A DNA stretch of 64,000 nucleotides from an uncultured Acidimicrobiales bacterium (GTDB lineage: Bacteria; Actinomycetota; Acidimicrobiia; Acidimicrobiales; Aldehydirespiratoraceae): positions 2,576,277-2,640,276 of the forward strand of contig CATQHS010000001.1 in the NCBI GenBank assembly GCA_958296055.1, given 5' to 3'. Both the position numbers and the translations under genes were made by a program. Below the pieces are notes generated by a model. It saw only the letters and a program-made list of their open reading frames with translations, was not told the DNA's origin and searched no databases. Of this stretch, positions 15,811 through 25,323 are shown one piece after another; position 1 is the stretch's first letter, and each line of letters starts with the position of its first letter.

Positions 15811-17162
15811 GCACCAAGACGAGAGAGGCGGCCGTGATGGAGGCCCCCGACCTCGACGTCGACCTCTGGGACCACGACATGTTCCAGCGCCAGGAGCACC
15901 ACCGGGCCCTGGAGCGGCTGCGGGAGACCGACCCCGGCGTCCACTGGATCGACGAGGGCGACATGGGCCCCGGCTACTGGGCCATCACCCGCCAAGCCCA
16001 CCTCAAGGAGGTTAACCGCACCTCCGAGGTGTTCTCGTCCAACCACAGCGGCACCCAGATGTTCGAGCCCGACACGTCGGACACGATGAGCCAGTACCAG
16101 CGAGACCACATGCTCATCGACATGGACCCGCCCGCCCACACCCGCTACCGGCGGCTGGTCAACCGGGGCTTCACCCCCCGCATGATCGGCCTGCTTGAGG
16201 ACTACCTCCAGAACCGCACCGCCCTGATCCTCGATCAGGTCACCGAGCGGGGCCATTGCGACTTCGTCACCGAGGTGGCGGCCGAGCTGCCCCTGCAGGC
16301 CATCGCCGAGATGATGGGCATACCGGTGCAAGACCGGGCCCGGATCTTCGAGTGGACCAACATGTTCATCGGCCGCGAAGACCCCGACATGGTGGCCGGC
16401 CCCGAAGAGGTGACCCAGGCCGCGGTGGACCTCTACAGCTACTCCCACCAGCTCCAGGCCGACCGGCGGGGCCGCCCCGCCGAGGACATCGTCACCACTC
16501 TGCTCACCGCCGACGTGGACGGCGAGGCTCTCAGCGAGAACGAGTTCGACATGTTCTTTTTGATCCTGTCGGTGGCCGGCAACGAGACCACCCGCAACTC
16601 GATCACCCGGGGGATGATGGCCTTCTTCGACTTCCCCGACCAGTGGCGCAAGTTCGTGGCCGACCCCGATCGCCACATGGCCACCGCGGTGGAGGAGATC
16701 GTGCGATGGGCCACGCCGGTCCTGCACTTCCGCCGCCAGGCCGTGGAGGACTACGAGCTGGGCGGGGTGAGGATCGCGGCGGGCGACAAGGTGGTGATGT
16801 GGCACATCGCCGCTAACCGGGACCCCAGGGCCTTCGAGGACCCGTGGCGGTTCGACATAGAGCGCAGCCCCAACGACCACGTCGGGTTCGGCGGCGGCGG
16901 CCCGCACTACTGCCTGGGGGCCAACCTGGCCAAGATGGAGATCCGGCTGATGTTCCGGGAGATCGCCCGGCGCATGCCCGACATCCACCCCGTCGGCCAC
17001 CCCAACTATCTGCGCTCCAACTTCATCGGCGGGATCAAGGAGCTGCCGGTGGCCTACACCCCGACCCCGTCGCTTCGCACCGCGACGATGGGCCGGCTCG
17101 GCTCCGCGGCCGGGGTCTCCGGCACCGCCGGCTACGGCGGCCACGTGGAGCGCCCGGCCTAA
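15807..17162 (+). CDS. Cytochrome P450 (CYP125/142-like group)
   Basis: The 451-residue soluble P450 shows all key motifs: the I-helix oxygen-activation segment AGNETTRN at about 257-264 (Glu in place of the usual acidic residue before Thr), the K-helix E-x-x-R at Glu297-Arg300 (EEIVRWA), and the heme loop FGGGGPHYCLGANLAKMEIR, with Cys369 as the heme thiolate. The phrase HMLIDMDPPAHTRYRRLVNR is typical of actinobacterial class I P450s related to the steroid C26/C27 hydroxylases (CYP125, CYP124, CYP142). The enzyme would hydroxylate a hydrophobic substrate using ferredoxin electrons. No ferredoxin gene is adjacent. It is translationally coupled to the upstream binding protein. The substrate cannot be read from the sequence. 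Confidence 0.92.
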   Translation: MSTKTREAAVMEAPDLDVDLWDHDMFQRQEHHRALERLRETDPGVHWIDEGDMGPGYWAITRQAHLKEVNRTSEVFSSNHSGTQMFEPDTSDTMSQYQRDHMLIDMDPPAHTRYRRLVNRGFTPRMIGLLEDYLQNRTALILDQVTERGHCDFVTEVAAELPLQAIAEMMGIPVQDRARIFEWTNMFIGREDPDMVAGPEEVTQAAVDLYSYSHQLQADRRGRPAEDIVTTLLTADVDGEALSENEFDMFFLILSVAGNETTRNSITRGMMAFFDFPDQWRKFVADPDRHMATAVEEIVRWATPVLHFRRQAVEDYELGGVRIAAGDKVVMWHIAANRDPRAFEDPWRFDIERSPNDHVGFGGGGPHYCLGANLAKMEIRLMFREIARRMPDIHPVGHPNYLRSNFIGGIKELPVAYTPTPSLRTATMGRLGSAAGVSGTAGYGGHVERPA

Positions 17163-17241
17163 GAACTTCTCTGGGAACTTCTCGGGCTGCGGAACTGCGG
17201 CCGGCCGGAATGGCCCGCGCCCGGCCCCGCCCTCGGCCTCC

Positions 17242-17946
17242 TCAGCCCCCGGCCGCGGCCACCAGCCAGGAGAACAGCGGGTCCCGGTCGCGGCCGTCCA
17301 TCATCTCGGGGTGCCACTGAACCCCCAGCCAGGGCCGATCGACGGCTTCGAGGGCCTCCACCGTGCCGTCCTCGGCCCGGCCCGTCGCCAAGAGCCCCTC
17401 GGCCACCTCGTCGATGGTCTGGTGGTGCAGGGAGTTGACCCGCCGGGACCGGCCGTACAGCCCGGCCAGCCGCGACCCCTCGGCGAAGACCACCTCATGG
17501 ACCGGGCCGTCCGGCGGGCGGTCGAAGCAGGCATGGGCCCCGACGTGCTGGTGCAGCGTCCCCCCGCCGTACACGTTGAGCACCTGCACGCCCCGGCAGA
17601 TCCCCGCCACCGGAATGCCGGAGGCGGCCGCCGCGTCCATCAGCCCCAGCTCGAAGGCGTCCCGGCCCGGCTCGGGCGGGAACAGGTCGGCCCGGACCTC
17701 CTGCCGGTATCGGGCCGGGTCGATGTCGGTGCCCCCGGTGAGCAGCAGCCCGTCGAGGCGGCCGACGAATACCTCGGGGTCCACCGGCTCGGGCATGTAC
17801 ACCGGCAGCCCGCCCGCGGCCAGCACGCCCAGGGCGTAGTCGCGGAAGTACATGTCCACCGGCCGGTCGGCCATGCTCGCCGGCGCCACCCCCAGCCTGC
17901 CGGCCAAGCTGCTGCGCCCCGAGATCCCGATCAGCGGCGCGGTCAC
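17242..17946 (-). CDS. Class I glutamine amidotransferase-like gamma-glutamyl hydrolase (PuuD type)
   Basis: The protein has 234 residues with a class I GATase fold. Visible elements are ISGRSSLAG at the N-terminus, LLLTGGTDIDPARY, the nucleophile elbow AGICRGVQVLNVYGGGTLHQ with Cys at residue 117, and the His-Glu pair in GVQWHPEM. PuuD-like enzymes cleave gamma-glutamyl-GABA or similar gamma-glutamyl amides. Two starts are possible: ATG 17949, or GTG 17946, which I prefer because TAAACT (17954-17959) lies exactly seven bases before it. It is convergent with the P450 gene and separated from nrdB by 58 bp. There are no polyamine genes nearby, so the natural substrate is uncertain. Confidence 0.88.
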   Translation of the reverse strand: MTAPLIGISGRSSLAGRLGVAPASMADRPVDMYFRDYALGVLAAGGLPVYMPEPVDPEVFVGRLDGLLLTGGTDIDPARYRQEVRADLFPPEPGRDAFELGLMDAAAASGIPVAGICRGVQVLNVYGGGTLHQHVGAHACFDRPPDGPVHEVVFAEGSRLAGLYGRSRRVNSLHHQTIDEVAEGLLATGRAEDGTVEALEAVDRPWLGVQWHPEMMDGRDRDPLFSWLVAAAGG

Positions 17947-17953
17947 CATCGGG

Positions 17954-17959
17954 AGTTTA
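17954..17959 (-). promoter_or_regulatory. -10 box of leaderless amidotransferase promoter
   Basis: TAAACT reads on the minus strand, with seven bases before GTG 17946; this spacing decides between the two adjacent start codons. Confidence 0.45.
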
Positions 17960-18007
17960 GACCTAGTCGGCGGAGGGCAACTCTGGCTGGTTTTGTTTCA
18001 CGGCCGG

Positions 18008-19144
18008 TCAGAAGTCCTCGTCGAAGGAGACCTCGCCCTCGACCCCCACTTGGTAGGCCGAGACGGTCCGCTCGAAGAAGTTGGACAGCTCCTGCACGTC
18101 CTGCAGCTCCATGAAGGAGAAGGGGTTGGAGGACCCGAACCGCTTGGGCAGGCCCAACTGGATCAGGCGCTGATCGGCCACGTACTCCAGGTAGGCGCGG
18201 GTGTCCACCGCGGACATGCCCGGCACCCCCTCGCCCAGCAGGTCCTCGGCGAACCCGAACTCGGCCTCCACCGCCTCTTCCATCATGGTGGTGATCCGCT
18301 GCCCCAGCTCCTCGTCGAACAGATCGGGCTCCTCCCGCCGGACGGTGGCGATCACGGCCAGAGCGAAGTTCATGTGCATGGACTCGTCGCGGAACACCCA
18401 GTTAGTGCCGGCCGCCAGCCCGTTGAGCAGGCCCTTGGACCGCAGGAAGTAGACGTAGGCGAAGGCGGCGAAGAAGAACAGCCCCTCGATGCAGGTGGCG
18501 AAGCAGACCAGGTTCATCAGGAACCGCTTGCGGTCCTCGGCCGTGCCCAGCGGCCCCCGCCCCACCCCGTTCATCCACTTGAAGCAGAACTCGGCCTTGG
18601 CCCGGATGGAGGGGATGTTCTCGACCGCGGCGAAGGCCTCGGCCCGCTCGTCGAGATCGGGGATGTAGCTGTCCAGCAGGTTCAGGTAGAACTGGACGTG
18701 TAGCGCCTCCTCGTAGAGCTGGCGGGACAGGTACATGCGGGCCTCGGGCGCGTTGATGTGCTCGTAGAGGTTCAGCACCAGGTTGTTGGCCACGATGGAG
18801 TCGCCGGTGGCGAAGAAGGCCACCAGCCTGCGGATCAGGTGCTTCTCGGCGGGCATGAGCTTGCGATCCAAGTCGACCAAGTCGTCGGAGAAGTCGATCT
18901 CGTCCACCGTCCAGGTGTTCTTGATGGCGTCCTTGTACATCTCGAAGAACTGCGGGTAGCGCATGGGCCGCAGGGTGAGGTCGAAGCCCGGGTCCAAGAT
19001 GTTGGGCCGGGGCGCTGCGGCTCCGTCGGCGGGCCGCCCCTCGAACTGCGGCACCGCCGCGGCGGCAGCGGGCATGGAACCGACCTCCGCCTCGGGGCCG
19101 GCTACCGGGACCAGCGACGGGTTGGAGGCGTCGGTGACGGCCAT
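18008..19144 (-). CDS. nrdB: Ribonucleotide reductase class I beta (radical) subunit
   Basis: The 378-residue protein has an unstructured Ala/Pro-rich leader (about 1-45) and then the ferritin-like R2 fold. Metal ligands can be placed by motif: Asp115 (FFATGDSIVANN), Glu146 and His149 (YEEALHVQFY), then Glu and His in the later helices (the WVFRDESMHMNF segment). The residue four after His149 is Tyr153, the radical tyrosine position; overall the segments look like the Chlamydia-type R2, where this residue is Phe. The C-terminal tail FDEDF would dock on the alpha subunit. It supplies the radical for deoxyribonucleotide synthesis. The start ATG shares one base with the nrdA stop (TGATG), so the two are co-translated. 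Confidence 0.94.
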   Translation of the reverse strand: MAVTDASNPSLVPVAGPEAEVGSMPAAAAAVPQFEGRPADGAAAPRPNILDPGFDLTLRPMRYPQFFEMYKDAIKNTWTVDEIDFSDDLVDLDRKLMPAEKHLIRRLVAFFATGDSIVANNLVLNLYEHINAPEARMYLSRQLYEEALHVQFYLNLLDSYIPDLDERAEAFAAVENIPSIRAKAEFCFKWMNGVGRGPLGTAEDRKRFLMNLVCFATCIEGLFFFAAFAYVYFLRSKGLLNGLAAGTNWVFRDESMHMNFALAVIATVRREEPDLFDEELGQRITTMMEEAVEAEFGFAEDLLGEGVPGMSAVDTRAYLEYVADQRLIQLGLPKRFGSSNPFSFMELQDVQELSNFFERTVSAYQVGVEGEVSFDEDF

Positions 19145-21657
19145 CAGTCGCAGGCCTCGCAGGTCTCGGGGTTCTCCAGCGAGCAGGCCACCGCCTCCTC
19201 GGCCCCGAAGGACCGCCCGGCCGCCCCCGCCGCTACGACGGCCCCGTCGCCGCCGGGGCGGCCCGAGCCGTTGGTGGTGGTCTGGGCGATGCGGGTGGCG
19301 GGGCGGGACCGCAGGTAGTAGGTGGTCTTGAGCCCCGCCTTCCAGGCGTACATGTACATCGACGAGAGCTTGCCGATGGTGGGCGACTCCATGAACAGGT
19401 TGAGCGACTGGCTCTGGTCGATGAAGACCCCCCGGTCGGCGGCCATCTCGATCAGCGACTTCTGCGGGATCTCCCACACCGTGCGGTAGACGGCCTTGAG
19501 GTCCTCGGGGATGCGGTCGACGGCCTGGATCGACCCCTCGGCCCGCTTGACGTCGGCGATCATGCGGGCGTCCCACAGCCCCCGGGCCTGCAGCTCGACC
19601 ACCAGGTGGCGGTTGATCTGGAGGAACTCGCCCGAGAGGGTCTCCCGCTTGAACAGGTTGGACACCTGGGGCTCGGTGCACTCGTAGCAACCGGCGATGG
19701 AGGCGATGGTGGCGGTGGGGGCGACGGCGATGAGCAGCGAGTTGCGCAGGCCGCCGCGGGCGATCCGCTCCCGCAGCGGCGCCCAGCGGCCGGGGTCGGC
19801 GGGCTCGGCCCCCCACAGGTCGAATTGGAGGCGCCCGGCCGCGGCCCGGGTCACATCGAAGGCGGGGTGGGGGCCGTGGGCCTCGGCCAGATCGGCGGAG
19901 GCCCACAGGGCGTTGAAGTAGATCTCCTCGGCGATCCGGCGGCTGACCGCCCGGGCCTCAGCGGAGTCGAAGGCCAGGCCCATCCGGAAGAACACGTCTT
20001 GGAGCCCCATCATCCCCAGCCCGACCGGCCGCCAGCGCCGGTTGGACGCCTCGGCTTCGGCAGTGGGGTAGTAGTTGATGTCGATCACCCGGTCCAGGAA
20101 CGGCACCACCGTTCGGACCACCCGGCCGAGCCGCTCGTAGTCGAAGGCGGCCCGGGCGCCGGCATCGGCGCCCGCCTCTTTGGGGATGACGAAGGCGCCC
20201 AAGTTGACCGACCCCAGGTTGCACACCGCGGTCTCGCCCTGGCTGGTGACCTCGACGATCTCGGTGCACAGATTGGACAGGTGCACCACCCGGCCCCGGT
20301 CGTTGCCCCCGCCGGAGGGGCCGGGGCCGGTCTGGTTGCACTTGGCGTTGGCCGAGTCCTTGAAGGTGATCCACCCGTTGCCGGTCTCGGCCAGGGTGCG
20401 CATCATCCGGGTGTAGAGCCGCCGGGCCGGGATCTGGCGCTCGTAGCGGCCGTCAGCCTCGGCCTTCTCGTAGACGGCCCGGAACTCCTCGCCGTAGGTG
20501 TCGGTGAGCTCGGGGACCTTCTTGGGGTCGAACAGGCTCCACTGCCAGTCCTTCTCCACCCGCTCCATGAACAGGTCCGGCACCCAGTTGGCCAGGTTGA
20601 TGTTGTGGGTGCGGCGGGAGTGGTCCCCGGTGTTGTCCCGCAGCTCCAGGAACTGCTCGACGTCGGCGTGCCAGGCCTCCAGGTACACGCAGGCCGCCCC
20701 CTTGCGCCGCCCGCCCTGGTTGACGGCGGCCACCGAGGAGTCGAGGGTCTTCAGCCACGGCACGATGCCGTTGGACAGCCCGTTGGTGCCCCGGATGAGC
20801 GACCCCTTGGACCTCACCCGGTGCCAGGCCACGCCGATGCCGCCCGCGAACTTCGAGAGCTGGGCGATGTCGGTGTAGCGCCGGTAGATGCCCTCCAGGG
20901 AGTCCTCGGGCGAGTCGAGCAGGTAGCAGCTCGACATCTGGGGGTGGGCGGTGCCGGAGTTGAACAGGGTCGGGCTCGACGGCAGATAGGCCAGCGACGA
21001 CATCAGGTCGTACAGCGACACGGCCTCGTCGGGGTCGGCGCTGAGCCCGCAGGCCACCCGCAGGAAGAAGTGCTGGGGGGTCTCGATCACCAGCCGGGTC
21101 TCGGGGTGGCGGAGCAGGTAGCGGTCGTAGGTGGTGCGCAGGCCGAAGAACTCGAAGTTGCGGTCCCGCCCCGAGTCGATGGCGGCGTTGAGGTCGGGGG
21201 CGTGGGCCTCGACGAAGCCGGCGGTGTCGGCGCCGATCAGGCCGAGCCGGTGGCCGAGGGCGACCGACTCGGAGAACCAGGGCACGTTCTGGTTGCGAAC
21301 CTCCTTGTCGATGTAGACCGACAGCAGCCGGGCGGCCAGCTTGGAGTAGTTGGGCTCCTCGACGATGAGCCCGGCCGCGGTGCGGATGCTCAGCTCGTCG
21401 AGCTCCCGGGTGGTGGACCCGTCGGCCAGGGCGGAGATGGTGCGGGTGCTGACCACCATGGGGTCGACGCCGAGCAGACCCTCGGCCGCTCGGGCCACCG
21501 CGTTGACGATCTTGTTGAGGTTCACCGGCTCGAGGGCACCGTTGCGCTTTCGGACCCTCATCGACGTTGCGACTGCGGCCGCCCGGTCGGCTTCGCCGAC
21601 GGCCGCCAGCCGGCTCTCGGTGATCGTCACGAGCAACCTGCCCCTCTCTTCTGACAC
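19144..21657 (-). CDS. nrdA: Ribonucleoside-diphosphate reductase alpha (catalytic) subunit
   Basis: The 837-residue protein begins with an ATP-cone regulatory domain (MRVRKRNGALEPVNLNKIVN, about residues 33-120), then the ten-stranded barrel. The active-site cysteine loop region PTLFNSGTAHPQMSSCYLLD, the finger loop NLCTEIVEVTSQ with Asn, Cys and Glu, and CNLGSVNLGAF, with the second redox Cys, are all present. The extreme C-terminus CEACD carries the CxxC that shuttles electrons from thioredoxin or glutaredoxin. It reduces ribonucleoside diphosphates to deoxy forms. Start: GTG 21657 gives a 32-residue leader before the ATP cone; an internal ATG at 21561 is the alternative. It is the first gene of the nrdAB operon. 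I see no clear NrdR box pair upstream. Confidence 0.95.
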   Translation of the reverse strand: MSEERGRLLVTITESRLAAVGEADRAAAVATSMRVRKRNGALEPVNLNKIVNAVARAAEGLLGVDPMVVSTRTISALADGSTTRELDELSIRTAAGLIVEEPNYSKLAARLLSVYIDKEVRNQNVPWFSESVALGHRLGLIGADTAGFVEAHAPDLNAAIDSGRDRNFEFFGLRTTYDRYLLRHPETRLVIETPQHFFLRVACGLSADPDEAVSLYDLMSSLAYLPSSPTLFNSGTAHPQMSSCYLLDSPEDSLEGIYRRYTDIAQLSKFAGGIGVAWHRVRSKGSLIRGTNGLSNGIVPWLKTLDSSVAAVNQGGRRKGAACVYLEAWHADVEQFLELRDNTGDHSRRTHNINLANWVPDLFMERVEKDWQWSLFDPKKVPELTDTYGEEFRAVYEKAEADGRYERQIPARRLYTRMMRTLAETGNGWITFKDSANAKCNQTGPGPSGGGNDRGRVVHLSNLCTEIVEVTSQGETAVCNLGSVNLGAFVIPKEAGADAGARAAFDYERLGRVVRTVVPFLDRVIDINYYPTAEAEASNRRWRPVGLGMMGLQDVFFRMGLAFDSAEARAVSRRIAEEIYFNALWASADLAEAHGPHPAFDVTRAAAGRLQFDLWGAEPADPGRWAPLRERIARGGLRNSLLIAVAPTATIASIAGCYECTEPQVSNLFKRETLSGEFLQINRHLVVELQARGLWDARMIADVKRAEGSIQAVDRIPEDLKAVYRTVWEIPQKSLIEMAADRGVFIDQSQSLNLFMESPTIGKLSSMYMYAWKAGLKTTYYLRSRPATRIAQTTTNGSGRPGGDGAVVAAGAAGRSFGAEEAVACSLENPETCEACD

Positions 21658-21759
21658 GGGAGACTAAGCAGATTACACCGGCGAAATTACAAGGGTGGTT
21701 ATGGCCTCCAAGCTGGAAGAATCGCCGCCGCGGCCCTTTCGAAGGCGCCCGGGGGCGGG

Positions 21760-24700
21760 TCAGACGCGGCGGAGGGTGAAGCGGAAGGGGCCGTCGAGCC
21801 CGGCGTCGTGGGCGACCGCGCCGCTGGCGCCGTCGGCTCCGGCCTCGCCTTCGACCCCCGCCCCGGGAAGGCCCGGTCCGGTGATGGAGGCGGCCAGCAC
21901 CTGCTCGGCCACGTAGCCGCGCCACTCGTCCACCGCCGCCGCCACCCGGTCCGACGCCTCGGCGATCTCCACCGCCACCCGGTCGGTCACCACCAGGCCT
22001 TGGTCCCGGCGGGCGTTCTGGATCAGCCGCACCGCGTCGCGGGCCAGGCCCTCGGCCTCCAGCTCGGGGGTTGTGGCCGCGTCGAGGATCACCACCGCGT
22101 CGCCCGAGCCCAGCGCCCCGGCCACCACCCCCTCGGCCGGTTCTAGGGCCAGCTCGAACTCGCCGGGGCCCAGCACGCAGTTGGCCGCGGTCACCGTGCC
22201 GTCGCCGTTGCGGGTCCACTGGCCCGCCCGGGCCGCGGCGAACACGGCCTGGGCCTCGGCGCCGAGGCGGGGGCCTAGCGCCTTGCCGTCGGGCCGCAGC
22301 GCGAAACGGGCCCGGTCGCCGATCTCGTCGGTCAGCACCACTTCCTTCACGTTGACCTCGTCGGCCAGCAGGTCGGCCATCGGGGCCAGGTCGCCGGCGC
22401 CGGGGCCGGCCACCGTGGCTTCGGCCAAGGGCAGGCGCACCCGCAGCCCGGCCTGCTCCCGCAGGCGCAGGGCGGTCGAGGCCGCGTCGCGGAGCCGGTC
22501 CATGCCGGCTACTAGTTCGGGGTCGGCCGGGAGCTGTTCGGCGTCGGGGTCGGGCCAGTCGGCCAAATGCACCGACGCCCCGCCGGTCAGCCCGCCGTGG
22601 ATCTCCTCGGCGATCATGGGCAGGAACGGGGCGACCGTTCGGGTCAGGGCGGTCAGCACGGTGTAGAGGGTGTCGAAGGCGTCGGCGTCGGTGCGGCCCC
22701 CGGCCGCGTTCCAGAACCGGTCCCGGGACCGGCGGATGTACCAGTTGTTGAGGGCCCCGATGAAGCCCCGGATCTCGGCTGCCGCCCCGGGCAGGTCGTA
22801 GGCGTCCATCCGCTCGGTCACCGCCTCCACCAGCGCCCGGGTCTTGGCCAGGACGTAGCGGTCCAGGAGGTGGTCGCTGTCGGTGCGGGCCCGGGCCTCA
22901 TAGCCCTCGGCGTTGGCGTAGAGGGTGAAAAACGAGTAGGCGTTCCAGATCGGCAGCAGCACCTGGCGGGTGACATCGGCGATGCCCCGGTCCGATATGC
23001 GCAGGTCGCCGCCCCGCACGATGTTGGCGGCCATCAGGTACCAGCGCATGGCGTCGGCGCCCCGGGTCTCGAAGATCTCGGCGGGCTCGGTGTAGTTGCG
23101 GAGCTTCTTGGAGAGCTTGGCCCCGTCGTCGGCCAGCAGGATGCCGTGGCAGATCACGTTCTTGAAGGCGGGCTGGTCGAACAAGGCCCCGGCCAGCACG
23201 TGCAGGGTGTAGAACCAGCCCCGGGTCTGGTTGATGTACTCGACGATGAAGTCGGCCGGGAAGTGGTCGTCGAACCACTCGGCCTGCTCGAACGGGTAGT
23301 GAACCTGGGCGAAGGGCATGGACCCCGACTCGAACCAGCAGTCGAGCACCTCGGGCACCCGCCGCATCATCGACCGGCCGGTGGGGTCGTCGGGGTTGGG
23401 CCGCACCAACTCGTCCACCTGGGGCCGGTGCAGGTCGGTGGGGCGGACCCCGAAATCGCGCTCGATCTCGTCCAGGGAGCCGTACACATCGGTGCGGGGG
23501 TGAGCCGGGTCGTCGCTGCGCCACACCGGGATGGGCGAGCCCCAGAACCGGTTACGGCTGATCGACCAGTCCCTGGCCCCCTCCAGCCACATCCCGAAGC
23601 GGCCGTCTCGGACGTGGTCGGGTATCCAGTTGATCTGCTGGTTCAGCTCGCACAGCCGGTCCCGGATGGCGGTGACCTCCACGTACCAGCTCGTGATGGC
23701 CTTGTAGATGATCGGGGTGTCGGTGCGCCAGCAGTGCGGGTAGTTGTGCTCGTGGCTGTCGTGGCGGACGATGCGGCCCGCCCGCTTGAGGTGGTCGATG
23801 ATGCCGGGGTTGGCGTCGAACACGTTGACGCCGGCCCAGTCGGCCACCTCGCCGGTGAACCGGCCCCGGTCGTCCACGGGCACGGCCCGGCCGATCCCGA
23901 TCCCGGCCGCCTCGCACAGCGCCTGGTCCTCCTCGCCGAAGCCGGGGGCCATGTGCACGATGCCGGTGCCCTCGGAGGTGTCGACGAAGTCGGCCGACAG
24001 CACCCGGAAGGCGTCGGCCCGGTCGGCGAAGTAGTCGAACAGCGGCCGGTAGCGGCGCCCGGCCAGCTCGGCGCCGGTGATGGTGCCCCGGCGCTCGGCT
24101 CCGGCGAGCTGGGCCTGATAGGCCTCGACGGTCTCGGCCCCCAGCACGCAGCAGGCGCCGCCGGCGGCCATCACCGCGTACTCCACCTCGGGGCCCACCG
24201 CCACCGCCAGGTTCGAGGGCAGAGTCCAGGGGGTGGTGGTCCAGGCCCACAGCCTCATCGGGCCCGGGTCGCCGGGGGCGGGCTCCAGGTCGAAGGCCAC
24301 GGTGATGGCCGGGTCCCGGCGGGGCCGGGTGGCGTCGTCGAGGCGGATCTCGAAGTTCGACAGCGGCGTCTCCGCTCCCCAGCTATAGGGGAGCACCCGG
24401 TAGGCCTCATACACCAGGCCCTTGCGGTAGAGCTCGGCGAAGGCCCACATGACCGACTCCATGTAGGCCAGGTCCATGGTCTTGTAGTCGTGGTCGAAAT
24501 CGACCCAGCGGGCCTGGCGGGTGACCGTCTGGCGCCATTCGGCGGTGTAGCGCAGCACTGACTCCCGGCAGGCGGCGTTGAACCGGTCGATGCCCATCTC
24601 GGTGATGGCGGCCCGGCCCGACACGCCCAGCTCCTTCTCGATCTCCATCTCGGCCGGGAGGCCGTGGCAGTCCCAGCCGAAGCGGCGCTCCACCCGGCGG

Positions 24701-24981
24701 CCCCTCATGGTCTGGTAGCGGGGCACCACGTCCTTGACGTAGCCGGTGAGCAGGTGGCCGTGGTGGGGCAGGCCGTTGGCGAAGGGCGGGCCGTCGTAGA
24801 AGACGTACTCGGTGTCGGCGGGCCGGGCTTCGACCGAGGCGGTGAAGGCGTCCTCGGCCTCCCAGCGGGCCAAAACCCGTCGCTCGATGGCGGGGAAGTC
24901 GGCGGCGGCGACGTGGGGATAGGGACCGGGTGGGGAATGATCGGGCGGTGGACTGTCGGACGGGAGGGCGGCGTCACTCAC
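21760..24981 (-). CDS. ileS: Isoleucyl-tRNA synthetase
   Basis: The 1073-residue class I synthetase has the HIGH-like motif PHHGHL at about residues 72-77, the editing (CP1) domain with TTPWTLPSNLAVAVG and MAPGFGEEDQ, and the KMSKS-like loop GAKLSKKLRNY near residue 620. The catalytic-domain element WYVEVTAIRDRL and tryptophan-rich WSISRNRFWGSPIP are also present. Its length, the diverged KLSKK loop and the missing C-terminal zinc finger fit the eukaryote-like IleRS2 clade that is often naturally resistant to mupirocin (family knowledge, not tested here). It charges tRNA-Ile in the cytosol. GTG 24981 is preceded by TAGCCT and eight bases, so it is probably leaderless and transcribed on its own. 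Confidence 0.95.
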   Translation of the reverse strand: MSDAALPSDSPPPDHSPPGPYPHVAAADFPAIERRVLARWEAEDAFTASVEARPADTEYVFYDGPPFANGLPHHGHLLTGYVKDVVPRYQTMRGRRVERRFGWDCHGLPAEMEIEKELGVSGRAAITEMGIDRFNAACRESVLRYTAEWRQTVTRQARWVDFDHDYKTMDLAYMESVMWAFAELYRKGLVYEAYRVLPYSWGAETPLSNFEIRLDDATRPRRDPAITVAFDLEPAPGDPGPMRLWAWTTTPWTLPSNLAVAVGPEVEYAVMAAGGACCVLGAETVEAYQAQLAGAERRGTITGAELAGRRYRPLFDYFADRADAFRVLSADFVDTSEGTGIVHMAPGFGEEDQALCEAAGIGIGRAVPVDDRGRFTGEVADWAGVNVFDANPGIIDHLKRAGRIVRHDSHEHNYPHCWRTDTPIIYKAITSWYVEVTAIRDRLCELNQQINWIPDHVRDGRFGMWLEGARDWSISRNRFWGSPIPVWRSDDPAHPRTDVYGSLDEIERDFGVRPTDLHRPQVDELVRPNPDDPTGRSMMRRVPEVLDCWFESGSMPFAQVHYPFEQAEWFDDHFPADFIVEYINQTRGWFYTLHVLAGALFDQPAFKNVICHGILLADDGAKLSKKLRNYTEPAEIFETRGADAMRWYLMAANIVRGGDLRISDRGIADVTRQVLLPIWNAYSFFTLYANAEGYEARARTDSDHLLDRYVLAKTRALVEAVTERMDAYDLPGAAAEIRGFIGALNNWYIRRSRDRFWNAAGGRTDADAFDTLYTVLTALTRTVAPFLPMIAEEIHGGLTGGASVHLADWPDPDAEQLPADPELVAGMDRLRDAASTALRLREQAGLRVRLPLAEATVAGPGAGDLAPMADLLADEVNVKEVVLTDEIGDRARFALRPDGKALGPRLGAEAQAVFAAARAGQWTRNGDGTVTAANCVLGPGEFELALEPAEGVVAGALGSGDAVVILDAATTPELEAEGLARDAVRLIQNARRDQGLVVTDRVAVEIAEASDRVAAAVDEWRGYVAEQVLAASITGPGLPGAGVEGEAGADGASGAVAHDAGLDGPFRFTLRRV

Positions 24982-24989
24982 GGGCGCTC

Positions 24990-24995
24990 AGGCTA
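24990..24995 (-). promoter_or_regulatory. -10 box of leaderless ileS promoter
   Basis: TAGCCT reads on the minus strand with eight bases before GTG 24981. Confidence 0.45.
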
Positions 24996-25116
24996 CCGGC
25001 GCGGCGAGTGGTGAGGGCTTTGCGGTCAGCGCCGAGAACCAGGATTCGATCAGGTTCGGCCAAGACGCCGAGGGGCGCGGTCTGCTGCGCTGAGCCGGCC
25101 CGGCCGGCCGGCGGCC

Positions 25117-25323
25117 CTACTTCTTCTTCTTCTTGAAGGACTCGGCGTAGTTCTTGTGGCCCTTCTCGATGTGCTCGTAGACGCCCGATGTCGATGTGCT
25201 AGGCCCGGCCCCCGAGGTGCACGTATGGGCCGAGTCCTTCACGGCTCTGGCCAGCGAGTCGTCCACGTGCAAGTCGGGCAGAGAACCGCGCCGCAGCAGC
25301 CGGAAGAAGTTACGCAGGCTCAT
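25117..25323 (-). CDS. Small lysine-tailed protein, copy 1
   Basis: The 68-residue protein begins MSLRNFFRLLRRG, an amphipathic basic start, has an acidic/polar middle with an STSTSG tract, and ends GHKNYAESFKKKKK. The same plan recurs in the gene at 26681-26884, which shows that the frame is selected. An AAGGAG ribosome site lies eight bases before the ATG, and the start overlaps the stop of the coiled-coil gene (ATGA), so the two are translated together. I do not recognise a family. There is no signal peptide or membrane segment. The lysine tail could contact nucleic acid, membrane lipid or be a modification site; these are guesses. Confidence 0.8.
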   Translation of the reverse strand: MSLRNFFRLLRRGSLPDLHVDDSLARAVKDSAHTCTSGAGPSTSTSGVYEHIEKGHKNYAESFKKKKK

